From Erythroxylum novogranatense (Eukaryota > Streptophyta > Magnoliopsida > Malpighiales > Erythroxylaceae), in the NCBI GenBank assembly GCA_029891385.1, contig CM057233.1, positions 10,853,460 through 10,917,459 of the forward strand: DNA of 64,000 nucleotides. Direction: 5' to 3'. The position numbers were made by a program, and so were the translations under genes. This document shows positions 32,296-43,541 of the stretch, one piece after another; positions within the stretch are counted from its first letter, which is position 1, and the number at the start of each line of letters is the position of its first letter. The notes under the pieces are model-generated. The model did no database searches and had not been told where the DNA came from. It saw only the letters and a list, made by a program, of their open reading frames with translations.

Positions 32296-33250
32296 TGAAG
32301 TGAATCGCACGTTAGTATAGACTTAATATTCAATATACAAAACACATAAGAAGGGGGGGGTTGAATTGTGTATCCATTTTTTAATACAATCCACTTTTAA
32401 ACAAAATTTTTTTAAAAAAAACTTGATTTCTCAAATGATTGAAAAATAATATTATGAAGTATTGCAATATGCTTCTAAGTATTTATATCAACAACAGAAA
32501 TTAAAAGTTGAGAGTAAGAATCGACACAACAGTTTTATACTGGTTCACCCCAAACCGTGGGCTACGTCCAGTCCTCAGAATTCTTTCTGAGATTTTACTA
32601 TACTTTTCAAAGATACAAGTATTCTTTTCACCGAGCCTCTTCAGGTCTCGTACAACAAGTATTCTTTTCTAGCTTTTCCTCTTCATGCTATCAACTTTTC
32701 TTCCTTCTAATGGAAGATGTTTCGAGCTTTATTATAGACAATAGTAGCTCTAAGTTTAGTACAATGAATAGAATTTCTATCTTTTGAATCTCTAGCCTTT
32801 CTTGAAAATCATTAACTTTTTCAGTCTTCGACTCCAACTCGTATTTGTAGCCTTTGTCTTCAACTACTTCTTGATAATTGCTTCTTTCTTATTGTTTCTT
32901 GATCTTTGAAGAAACGGTTATTCAGTTGAGTTAACTAACTCAAACTAATTTATCATCTGATGTGGTATCGAGTCTTCGTCTTCGATTTTTTCATCTCATT
33001 TTTCTTTCCGTCTAATTTTCAGCTTTGCTTCCATCTCGTTTCTATCGTCTCATTTTCAACTTTGCTTCCGTCTCATTTTCTTCCGTTTCTTTTTTATCGT
33101 CTCATTTTCAACTTTCGCTTCCGTCTCATTTTTATCGTCTCATTTTGTTTTCCGTTTCTTTTCTATCGTCTCATTTTCAGCTTTTGCTTCCGTTTCATTT
33201 CTATCGCCTCATTTTGCTTTCCGCTTCTGTCTCATTTTGTATCGTCTCAT
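32296..33250 (-). repeat. 5' LTR of element A, truncated at its U3 side
   Basis: The U5 end starts TGAAGTGAATCGC on the plus strand. It shares the G-run plus TTGAAT motif (32353-32368) and the GGTTCACCCCAAACC block (32540) with the LTRs at 1 and 50739. Positions 32990-33250 are an array of CGTCTCATTTT/TTCCGTCTCA units. The expected LTR end (GATTTAACA as at 1031-1039) is absent, and the sequence passes directly into the 33251-35014 block. Confidence 0.82.
32990..33250. repeat. CGTCTCATTTT tandem-like array
   Basis: About a dozen degenerate units of 15-20 bp with the core CGTCTCATTTT, preceded by TAT or TTC. Similar arrays are in the 3' LTR of A (560-830, CGTCTGCTTTT), in both gypsy B LTRs (6125-6225, 27660-27790) and, more loosely, in the E LTR (51470-51640). 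Confidence 0.8.
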
Positions 33251-35014
33251 TGATAACTTGCATTTTTGTCACGTTAATTCTTTTTATTTCATGTTCTTTT
33301 GGTAGACTTTTGTGATGTTTTGTTTATGTTTCTACGATAATTTGTGGCTTTGCATGTTCTAGGTGACGAAATACAAAGTGACGCAATTTGGAGTGAAATT
33401 GACAAAATGGAAGCAAGTTGGAGAAGCAAATTAAAAATCAAGGCAAGCTATCCTGTGCTAGATGGAGACACCAATTGCTTGTTGCAAAAAATCAATTAAA
33501 AAACAGAAGGCAGCAGGTTTTGAGGTGGCATTTTAATTGTGAAATTAAGCAACAGAATTACAGAAGGCATTAGGTGGGCGTGACCAAGGAGAAACGTGAA
33601 TGACGCAACAAATTAAAAAGCACAATGGACACATCAAGAGGGACGACGTCGCTGGAGAAGAACGCTACTCGTGGAAGGGCTTTTAAATGGGCTAAAGTTT
33701 ATTTGGAGATGGGGGCCCACTTCATTTAAGGGGAAGAAACAAAAATCTAGGGAAAAAAGGGGTTGACGGCAATTTTGAGATGGGGGGTGACTATTGACTG
33801 CGGAGAGCATTAAAGGTGTGACAAGAGTAAGGGGCGATAACTTCGAGGGATTTTATCTTTTTTCTGAGAGGTGACGGCAACTTTTAGAAAAAAAAGGGGG
33901 CTTGAAGAGATTATTGGATATTACAAGAGAGGAGAGTGACTACGAGAGCCATCATCAAAAGTCAAGGATTGCGGCGGCAACAAGGGGAGAGCATTAGAGG
34001 AATATATTATTGACATTAGAGAGAAGAGTGAACAGCAGCGACTTCAAGGATTGAACACCGAAGTTGGAGACGTGGACCAGCAGAAGCATATTTCAGGAAA
34101 GCTAGGGACGACAGCAGCTGGAGTCATTCGGTAACCGTGAAGATTAAATTCCAACATTGATTTGAATTTTAGTTTTAATAGATAGAGACTAGTACTATGT
34201 GTAGCTAATTTTTAATCTAGACAAGGTACTTTACATTTGATGCATGTAGTTCGTGAGACTCCTATGGTTTAATTATTTTCGTTTATTTCTTATGTTTATT
34301 TAATCTCTGCGTTTAATCGATTTATTATTATTGAGTTTGTTGATTAATGTGGCCAGTTAATTAATTGACTTGATGATAAATTGCTGAATAGATTAGTTAA
34401 TTCGTGATTGTTGTCTATCAAAGTGGCGAATTAATTTCAATTAAGAAATTAATGGGATTAAATAATTTAGTCTAAATAGATTGCGGCTGTTTCGATTCTA
34501 TTGGCTAAGACGAGGGTCCATTAGAATTTATTGCTGCCATAGATTATATTATGTGGAGCTTTACTGGGGAATAGTCTAATTGGTTAGGGTAATAATTTGC
34601 GGAGCTTTACTCGGGGTTATCGAATAATTACAAATGGATTGGTAGATTTGTGTTGTTCACGGTCTGCTATAACTTTGTCCATAAGAATGAACGAAATTTA
34701 CAATTTTGAGTCTATGATCGAATTACAGTATCAAATGGGAGAGTACCTTGGCTAGGCTTTTATTCATATTGTTTTCAATCTTATTTTTAATTTCCTTCGA
34801 CGTGATTTCGTGCTCTAATTTCTTGTTCTAAAATCAATCATTCCCAAATCAATTATTTTCATTATTTTTATTTTCATCTGTTTATTTTTATTTTTGATTT
34901 CACACAAATAAATAATTACTACATTGGTCTCTGTGGTTCGACCCTATTCACCACTTTACTCGCTTAAGTTTTCTAGAGTAGGAATTTATTTTTGCTGGTT
35001 GAGAGCACTAAACA
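33251..35014. mobile_element. Probable LTR or non-autonomous element fragment between the nests
   Basis: It begins TGATAACTTGCATTTTTG, a start seen in many plant gypsy LTRs. Its end region contains TCTCTGTGGTTCGACCC (about 34930-34946), a motif often found just before the 3' end of Athila/TAT-type LTRs, and it stops near AGCACTAAACA at 35014. Length is about 1.76 kb. No pol sequence, primer site or long ORF was seen. No target duplication was found, so at least one boundary may be altered. It could be a solo LTR or the remnant of a larger element. Confidence 0.5.
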
Positions 35015-35264
35015 AATCGGTTTCAAAGTATTTTAAGAAAATTCTAGAGTAGAAGGTATTTTAGAATCTTGAGAAGATTTCCTTCTTATACCTGCTCTTG
35101 AAAAGTTACCGTTCATAACTTACCGTTATTATTTAATTGAAAACTTATGACTTTTTATCTTCTTCTTGTATGAATCGTCTAGGTCATGATGTGTCAGACG
35201 AATGATCATTCAACATCACCATATTTAAGTTCCATCTGATTTCCTTAAATCTATCTTCACCAAA

Positions 35265-36289
35265 GGTTTAGTGAAGATATTCGCCCATTGTTGATTCGTC
35301 TCAACAAATTGTAGATTGATGATTCCTTTTTGTACATAGTCTCATATAAAATGATGTCTAACTTCAATATGCTTTACCCTCGAGTGTTATATTGGATTCT
35401 TTGATAGATTGATAGCAATTGTGTTGTCATAAAAGATTAGAATTTGATCGTATTGTATGGAGTAATCTTCTAACTGATATTTAATCCATAACGTCTGTTA
35501 ACAACAATTAGCAGCTGACATGTATTCAGTTTCTACAGTAGATAGAGCAATTGAACTTTGCCTCTTGTTTTACCATGAAATTAGATTATACCCAAGAAAG
35601 TGAAAACCTCCACTTGTACTCTTTCTAACAATTCTACCTCCAACATAATTAGCATCACAGTAGCCAATTAACCTGAAATCTTTACCTTTCTCATACATTA
35701 AACAAAAATCAGTAGAACCTGCCAAGTATCTCAATATTCTTTTAACAGTAATATAATGAGATTCTCTAGGATCTACTTGAAATCTTGCACACAAACAAAC
35801 ACTAAATAATATATCAGGTCTACTTGCAGTTAGGTAAAGTAAAGAACCAATAATTCCTCCGAAGAGAGTTTGATCAACCTTCTTACCTATTTCATCTTTA
35901 GATAAAAGGATTGAAGGATACATAGGAGTTGACATAAGTTTAATCTTTTCCATTTTATATTTGACTAACAGTTCTTTGATGTATTTATGTTGATGAATAA
36001 AAATCTTTTCTTCGGTTTGTTTAATTTGTAAACCAAGGAAAAATTTTAATTCACCCAGCATACTCATTTCAAATTCACTTTTCATAAGATTTTCAAAACT
36101 GGAACATAGTTTCTTAGAAGTCGCACCGAAAATAATATCATCTACATATATCTGTACTATAATGAAATCATTTTTTATACATTTTCTAAAAAGAGTCTTA
36201 TATACTTGTCCTCTAATAAAGTCAATTCCAATAAAAAATGAACTTAGATGATCATACCAAGCACGAGGTGCTTGTTTTAATCCATACAA
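35265..36289 (-). pseudogene. Element E RT C-terminal part and RNase H
   Basis: 239 open codons at 36289-35570 start at the conserved MYGLKQAPRAWYDHL and include the catalytic IYVDDIIFGATS (about 36160-36130), MLGELKFFLGLQIKQ, GSLLYLTASRPDI and the start of RNase H. RNase H sequence continues to about 35265 in degraded form: a minus-strand cognate of SALSTVETEYMSA-like sequence, then the DN-containing block. In a live element it copies RNA to DNA. Confidence 0.9.
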
Positions 36290-36836
36290 AGCTTTATGAA
36301 TATAGACATAATCTAGTTTATCAGTATCTTCAAAATCAGGAAGTTATTTTACATAAACTTTTTCATCTATAAAACCATTCAAAAAGACACTTTTCACATC
36401 CAATTGAAACAGTTTTATATCATGACAAACAACATATGCAAGCAAAATCCTAATAGTTTTTAGTCTAGCTACATGAGCATAGGTTTCATTATAGTCTGTT
36501 ACTTCCTATTGATTATAGCCTTGAGCTACTAATCTAGCTTTGATACGGTTTACTCTACCTGATTCATCTAGTTTATTTTTGAATACCCATCTGGTTCCTA
36601 GATAGACTTATTAGGTGGCCTAGGAACTAAAGACCAAACTTTGTTCCTTGTAAATTGATTTAACTCCTCTTGCATGGCTAAAATCCAAGCTTCATCTTGA
36701 AGAGCTTCATCAATTTTCTTAGGTTCTAATTCAGAAACAGAAGCCACATTTGCCTTTTTCTAAATTTAGACCTAGTTGTCACTCCTTCTGAAGTTTCCCC
36801 TATAATCACATTTTCTAGGTGAGAGGATTTATTCTT
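36290..36836 (-). pseudogene. Element E RT N-terminal part, broken
   Basis: This stretch between the two open blocks carries the start of copia RT in several frames. Cognates of the EELNQF, NKARLVAQG and DVKSAFLNG motifs can be recognised on the minus strand around 36690, 36540 and 36390, each separated by stops or frameshifts. Confidence 0.7.
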
Positions 36837-37855
36837 CTAGTCTTTCCTAAGACTAAAGTTTTCAGGAATATCTTTTACCTTGTCAGGTGGATCAACTAGA
36901 GGTGACATTTTATCATCATAATTGTCTCTTCTATCGGGATGACAATCATCATCAAACTTAATATGCATAGATTCTTCCACAGATTTAGAAACAAGATTAT
37001 AAACTCTATAAGCTTTAAAAGATATCAAATATCCTAGAAAAATTCCTAAATTGATCTCAGAATCAAATTTATCCTATTTTTCTTTTGTATTCAATACAGT
37101 GCATTTGCAACCAAAAGGAAGGAAGTATGAAATATTTCGCTTTCTTTCTTTCCAAAACTCATATGGAATTTTATCCAAAATAGGTTGCAGAAATACTTTA
37201 TTTTGAATATAACAATTTGTATTCACAGCTTCTGCCTAAAAATAGTTAGGAAGATTCATTTCACATAGCATAGTCCTCGCCATTTCCTGAATTGTCCTGT
37301 TCTTTCTTTCTGTAACTCTATTCTGTTGTGGATTTCTAGGAGTAGAGAAATTATGAAAAATTCCATTCTCTTCACAAAACATTCTGAATTTTTCATTTTC
37401 AAATTCTCCACTATGATCACTCCTAATTCTAGCAATAGAAATTCATTTTTCATTTTGAAACTTTTTTGATAGAATTTTAAAGCACTTAAGAGATTCATCT
37501 TTATGTGATAAAAATAATATCAAAAAAATCTAGTGAAGTCATCAAGAATTATGTGACCATACTTCTTTTTGCCAATACTTAATGTTCTGGTTAGACTAAA
37601 CAAATCTATATGTAACAATTCTAGAGGTCTAGACGAAGTTACAACATTTTTAGAAAAAAATATTTTAATTTGTTTCCCTTTTTGACAACTCTCACAAAAG
37701 AAATCTTTGTTAAAACTTATTTTTGATAGTCCTCTTACCAAATTATGTCTAACCAACTTGGAAATATGTTTAAAACTAACATGATCTAGCTTTTTATGCC
37801 AAATCAGTTTTTCCTCATCTGTTGATATAAAACATGAAATATTTTGACTTTTCAA
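36837..37855 (-). pseudogene. Element E integrase, broken
   Basis: Minus-strand block 37855-37520 has the zinc-binding region (WHKKLDHVSFKHISKLV; CESCQKGKQI) and LLHIDLFSLTRTLSIGKKKY. At 37498-37256 the core appears in shifted frames; DHSGEFENEKF replaces the usual DHGGEFEN. Block 37028-36837 is the integrase C-terminal region (YRVYNLVSKSVEESMHIKFD). Stops and shifts at about 37510 and 37060 separate them. Confidence 0.83.
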
Positions 37856-38350
37856 ATCATCTAAATTAATCTTATAGAGATTGTTTTGTCTCTTGACAGA
37901 AAAGAAAATGAAACCGTCCTTGTTTTTGACTACACAACAATTTTAATTAAAGGATACTTCAAAACCAAAATCATATAATTGACTTACACTAATTAGATTA
38001 TGCTTTAATCCTTCAACTAACAAAACATTATAAATAGAAGCAAATGAATCTTTACTAATTTTTCCAATTCCAACTATTTTGCCCTGTTGTTTGTCTCCAA
38101 AAGTTACTAATTCTCCTTGCTTATTTTGTAGGTCTAGGAATATAGAACTTCTTTCTGTCATGTGTCACGAGCATCCATTGTTCAAATACCATTGGTGTTG
38201 GTTGCTTTTTCCAAGAAGAGAGATCTACAATATATATTGTCTTTCTTAGGTACCCATATTTTCTTAGGTCCTTTGGGGTTAAACTTACAATAATTCCTTG
38301 AATAATAAAAATATTACTTCTTTTTCTTTCTGCTAGGAACAAAACTTTTA
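37856..38350 (-). pseudogene. Element E protease region
   Basis: The minus-strand active site reads WYLNNGCS-stop-HMTERS near 38190-38150. The catalytic Asp and Ser of DSG are replaced by two asparagines, and an arginine codon has become TGA. Downstream, VTFGDKQQGKIVGIGKI and VLLVEGLKHNLISVSQLYD are preserved (38100-37975). The enzyme is inactive on two counts. Confidence 0.82.
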
Positions 38351-39202
38351 TTATGACGAACTAGTAAACCCTAAACCACTCTTATTCTTTAGGTGTTTAT
38401 ATTTTCCAATCATATCATTCATCCTTTTAGTACTTTTAGTAAATGTTGATAAATCTGTTGAAAGACTAGTAATCCTTTGTTTCAATTGATTAATCTCCTC
38501 AGATCTATCTCCAGTTACTTTCTTTTTCATATTGTCTACTTGTTTAAGGCAGAGGTTTTCTTTCTCTAACACTTCCATGTTCTTTAAGCTTTCAACAAAC
38601 TTCTTTTTCAGAATCCTATATTGCTTTAATATAGCACGCGAATCTTCTAACAATTCTAAATATACCTCTTGAAGATCATTAAAGTTATAAATTACCTCAT
38701 CATCGCATTCTTTTTCAACGAGCAAACATATATTTACTTGTTCTGATGCTTCTAAATTGGAGTCAGATTTGAATGAGTTCAAATCTTCCCACATTGTTAT
38801 CATGTTCTTTTTGTTTTATTTACTTTTCTTCTATTTTCTTTTGAGCAATGGACATTTAGACTTGTAATGCCTTGGTTTGTTGCACTCATAGAAAATGATA
38901 GACGTTTTCTCATTCTTGACTTCATCTTTGCTATTCTTCTTAAAAGAAAAGTCTTTATTTCCTTTCGCTATCTTTTTCCACGTCCTCCTAATCTTTCTTG
39001 AAATTAAGGATAGTTCATCATCATCTTCACTTGAATTTTGATCAGATTCACTGGCATCATCAGTCTTGATTTTTTCAATCTTTAGTGTTTTTGAAGATAT
39101 GCTTATATTTTTTTGGTTCTTTTTATTCTTCTGACTAGCCTTTAATATGATAGACTTATCTCTTCTAGGTTTATCTTCTGTATTAAGCTCTACTTCATGT
39201 AT
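38351..39202 (-). pseudogene. Element E gag, C-terminal part
   Basis: Block 38803-38351 is the helical C-terminal part matching element A (EEINQLKQRITSLSTDLSTF). Block about 39200-38831 has the lysine-rich segment and the zinc knuckle, where the first cysteine is phenylalanine (FYECNKPRHYKSKC, about 38890-38850). Reading upstream of 39202 enters F and is not gag. The N-terminal part is at 50073-50681. Confidence 0.85.
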
Positions 39203-41526
39203 TGTTGGACCCCATTTTCGGAGCCCAACATCGGACATAGAAGCGCGATGCTTGTGCTTGAAGGGGAGACCTTCAGGTTGAAAAATTAGAAGAAAATACC
39301 CCTCGGAAGCGAAGGGGGCGTCGCCATGGCGTGTGTTGCCTCGCCGCAGTGAAACGGTCCAGGAAGCTACGCCGAGCGAACGAACCCTCGCCACGGCGAG
39401 CGAAGGATCTCTCGCCACGGTGAACCCGCGAGAAAAGCTTCGCCGCCGCGAGCAGGCGGTCTCATCACGACGAAAGCCCTTAAATCCCACAAAAACCAAA
39501 AATTAAGTTTTCATATATTTTAATCAAAACAACCCGACCAAAAGTAAACTTAAACATAAATATAGCCTCCCAAAACTTATCCTCATGATAAAACGATTTA
39601 ACGCGAAAAGTTAGAAACTAAAATCAACATCATCCATATCTCATTGATAACCAAAAGAAAAGTTTTACAAAGTTTTAATGGCAATTCAAACCATAATACA
39701 TCATTTAAGTTCAAGAACCAAAAATAAAAAATACCCTTGACACAAAAGCTTTGAATTCCAAAAGATAACTTGAAAATGCAAAAATATGACAATTTGGAGT
39801 GATGTCATAACTCTTGACTTTCTCGATCTCTTGCTCATCACCTTAATAGAGGGAGGATAAAGGGGGTAAGCTATAATGCTCGTGACATATTTATAATAAA
39901 AAAAAGCAAAACTATTTTTGAAAAGATAACTCATTGTCGTGGTACACTTTTGAAACCATAGACATTTCACATGTAGATATCATTATCTCAAAATGCTTGC
40001 TTTTCAAACAATTCATAAGCAATTTTAAAATCATGCATGCATCAAACTTGTTAACAGATCATAAGTATATAACACAACAGAAATGGTTTGGGTAAGTCCA
40101 AGTTCATGACGCACTACACATTCCCATATACTGGTCCTGTATAGCCGTAAATTCTTGAGGGAGTCCTTGAGGGAGCTCCATGCCACTAGCGGACAGGTGG
40201 GAGAAGCCTATACATGAATCAACGTGCATGTGATGGTTCTTGAGGGACTACCACAAACTCACATAACACACATAGTTCAAAATCTTGTAAACTTGTTGCC
40301 AAAATGGCACTTTCTTGTAAACTTACTTTTCATAAACTTGATATCCTTGTAAACATCATTTTCGAAAACATGATTTCTTGAGCATGTATTCTTTTAAAGA
40401 GAAGCCCTTTTTCAATTCTTTTCATCAATCAATACAAATCATGTAGCAAACATATAAAAATTTCACAATGCACTCAAAAAGCAAATAAGGCAATATTGAT
40501 GATGCAATTTAAATCATTAAATCTTTCTTGATTTGAACAAAACAATGAGCGGCTTATTTACTCTATTATAAACGTGTACCCACCTTGAGTTTCTTGCTTA
40601 TTCGCTTGTTTAGGAATGTCCTTCCTCTTGTTCCTCTTGCTTCTCTTGCCTAACTTGATTTCCTTAACCAAAAACTAAAATTCTAATTAATTTGGTGTAG
40701 AAATCAGAACGTCAAACTTTAACAATTTGAACTATAACTAAAGCTGAGACAAACATTCTATGCTTAACTTCCATCCAAAATTTGATATGCATAGAGACTG
40801 ATTCAAAATTTCATTTCTTCACAAAAATTGTAGCTCTATGTCTCTAGTTTATAACGAATTAAAAAAATCGCTTCATTTGGACATCTACATCAAAAGTTAT
40901 GCCCAAAACAACAAAACATATCTGGGCAGGAAGCTTGGGCTCGCATGCGAATTCCTTGTCTTGGCCATGGCAGCAGCTTTCGTAACTCATGGCGTGCACA
41001 CTTGCGCGCGCCGCGACGTTCACATGAGCACGTCACGAAGTGCGAGCCTAGAAAATTCCCGAAACCAACTTTTCCCACATTCTTCAACCATACTTCTCCC
41101 ATCTTTCAAAAATAACATATCTAATCCCTAAATCATCTCTTATACCTCATTTCTAAGCTCATTCCAACCCAATATCATCAATAAAGCATCAAAATCTATC
41201 CTTGAACATTAACCCTAAAGATAACACTTGCACATTTCATTCCCTAACACTTCCCACACAAGTTAAGCTATAATGGGGGGCTTGATCTAACCAAAACATG
41301 ATGGGATAGACTCATACTTACTTGTTGATGTTCCAAAATGCTTCAAAATTCTTTAAACCTAGTTTTCCTCTTTTCTCTTCTTCTTCCTTTGTCTCCACGA
41401 TACTCTCCCTCTTTCTCTTCTCACTTTCACTTTCTCTTCTTCTAATTTCTTTCACTCAGGCCTAAAATGAGTGAGCAAGGACCATTTTGCCCTTCCATGC
41501 AATGCCTTAGCCTCCCAAACTTAAGT

Positions 41527-41531
41527 GATCT
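41527..41531. repeat. Target-site duplication GATCT, left copy, for G
   Basis: GATCT at 41527-41531 precedes TGTTGGACCCCG. The same bases follow CCCAACA at 49832-49836. Confidence 0.93.
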
Positions 41532-42950
41532 TGTTGGACCCCGAACTTTCGGTGGAAATTAGGAATATTAAAATGAATTCAATGAGTGTTTTTGGATATG
41601 AATTGTGTTATATATGTTATTGTGCTTAAAGGAGATTGATGAGAAATGAAGTGATTGATTTTGATGAATTTGAAATTTGAGTAGATTTGTATGAGTTATG
41701 AAAGTCAAAATAAACTAGTTGATTAAAATAGAAGTTGAAAAGTAAGAAATAATTAGTGAAAGTGTTATATTTTGAAGAAAATAGAAAGTTTGATTTGAAA
41801 GTTGACTTTTTGATTTAGGCAGAATTTAAGGAAATGATCTTCATGAAATTGTAACTTATGTTGAGAGCTTTTCGTAGCCATAAAGTATGCTATTTTTCGA
41901 TATCGGGATTGAAAGTTATAATCTTTGAAAGTTAAGTGTATTTTGCTTTGGTTTTGGAAAATGCTCTAAGTGTAGGATTGTACATGTTGTGTTTTGAGGC
42001 GATTTCCGTACTGATGAGGTTTGAATTGGAGTAAATAGTCTACATGAAAGTTATAGAGAAATTGAATAGCTTTAAAATGATGTATAATATGCGATTCTTG
42101 GTTGTGGAGGTTGAAAGATATGATAATGTGAAATTTGGATATTGCTTAGGTGATAAGCTATCAGGGCAGAAACTTTGATTGAAACATTGACTTAGATAGA
42201 TGTTGAAGTTGTTTTGGAGTTCTTCATGAACATTGTAGAGCTTGTTTTTATCTTTCCATTGATATAAAGCACGAAAATATTGGACAAGGGAGTAGAAAGT
42301 TATGATTGTTAGAAGTTTTGATGTTGTTTAGTGTGAAGCTGATCGACCAGTCACTTTATGTGGAGTTTTTGACCCATTTAGAGGTCGATATGATGTTTAA
42401 GGCCTTAATGAAAGTTGTAGAGGGTTCTTTTACCATTCTATAGACACCGAGTTTGTTAAATTTAGAGTTCTGGATCAAAAGTTATGATGTTTACAAGTGT
42501 TGGTACTGTTGAGGAGTTTATCAATCGGTCACATTGTAGCAAACTTTTGACCCCTTTAGTGACCGATCTTGCCTTTGAGTCCTTCTTGAAAATGGTAGAT
42601 CTCTATTTTATCTTTCCAACGAAACAAACTGCGTCTGATTTGAAGCTTAGAGTCAAAAGTTATGAAAGTTTGAAGTCTGATAGATCGGATCGTGCAGCCG
42701 ATCGTTCGGCAGCGAGCTCCCGCACAGGCGATGGTCGATCGGCCCACGGGATGGATTTCCAGCCGACCGACCTCTCTTCCTTCTTTTGACCATAACTTCT
42801 TCGTCCGACATCCGATTGATCCGATTTTTGAAGCGTTGGATTCCTAATATATTTTTCTATCTTTTCAAACTATATTTATTGGTTTTATCATTAAATGGAA
42901 AAAGATCGACCTGATCTAAGTGAGCTGACCTGTGGAAAAGGTCCTAATAA

Positions 42951-43330
42951 TGTTCAGTATTTTGGCTATATCTTGATCACTAGAGCTCGGATTGAGTTAA
43001 TTCTTGTTTCTAATTAAAATTGAGACATGGGGCTACAGATGTTATGAAGGAGCCGAGCTATAATTTAGAATCTAAGACTTCCAAATACAGGTCGGAAGTT
43101 CAGTGTAGTGTTCAGTCTCGGTGTTGTAGTGGCTGAACAGTGTTCAGTATTTTGGCTATATCTTGATCACTAGAGCTCTGATTAAGTTGATTCTTATTTC
43201 TAATTAAAATAGAGACATGGGGTTACAAATTTTATGAAGGAGCCGAGCTATAGTTTAGCCTCTAAGACTTACAAATTCAGGTCGGAAGTTAGGTGTAGTG
43301 TTCAGCCTCGGGTCTGAAGAACAAACTTCA
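42951..43330 (+). repeat. 190-bp tandem duplication in the G 5' LTR
   Basis: Two copies begin TGTTCAGTATTTTGGCTATA at 42951 and 43141. Each runs through a GAGCCGAGCTATA block to GTGTTCAG. The 3' LTR has a single copy (from about 47511), so the duplication arose after insertion or was lost on one side. Confidence 0.88.
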
Positions 43331-43533
43331 GTATTTTGGAGATATCTTGAGTTATAGAGCTCCAAACTATCTGATTCTTGAAGCGATGGATTCGTAAGAC
43401 ATAGAGGGACATTTTTCTAAAGTTTCTAAGGTAAAAAGGAAGGGGCAATTTTGGAAGTTTACTTAAAGAGATAAGTTTTAGGCTTATGAGTAAGGGCAAA
43501 TGGGTCAATTTTAAGTCATTTAATGACATGGCA

Positions 43534-43541
43534 CTATAAAA
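43534..43541 (+). promoter_or_regulatory. TATA box of the G 5' LTR
   Basis: CTATAAAA followed by a purine-rich leader. The matching 3' LTR site is CTATAAA at 47904-47910. This is the likely core promoter of the element. Confidence 0.65.

Larger units (their letters stand above)
29083..33250 (-). mobile_element. Element A, right part: copia gag, protease, deleted pol and 5' LTR
   Basis: This part resumes the RNase H reading of element A after B. On the minus strand it carries a truncated 5' LTR (32296-33250), primer site, gag, protease, integrase fused by deletion to RT, and the N-terminal half of RNase H. It is closely related to element E. The two LTRs of A (1-1039 and 32296-33250) are clearly diverged, which indicates an old insertion or exchange between family members. 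Confidence 0.85.
35015..39202 (-). mobile_element. Element E, left part: Ty1/copia (Sirevirus-like) pol and gag C-terminus
   Basis: It is colinear with element A over gag, protease, integrase, RT and RNase H, but not deleted between integrase and RT. The 3' LTR and most of the 3' non-coding region are missing, replaced by the 33251-35014 block. At 39198-39202 it is cut by F. It resumes at 50068 with the N-terminal gag, primer site and 5' LTR. Confidence 0.85.

Noticed and set aside
38831..39499. A 222-codon frame taken as one gene
   Set aside because: It is a chance fusion of F LTR sequence (39203-39499) with E gag (below 39203); the target duplication at 39198-39202 marks the border.
40838..41131. 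97-codon plus-strand frame in F
   Set aside because: It sits in a GC-rich cassette of the LTR, has no similarity to known proteins and has a competing frame on the other strand.
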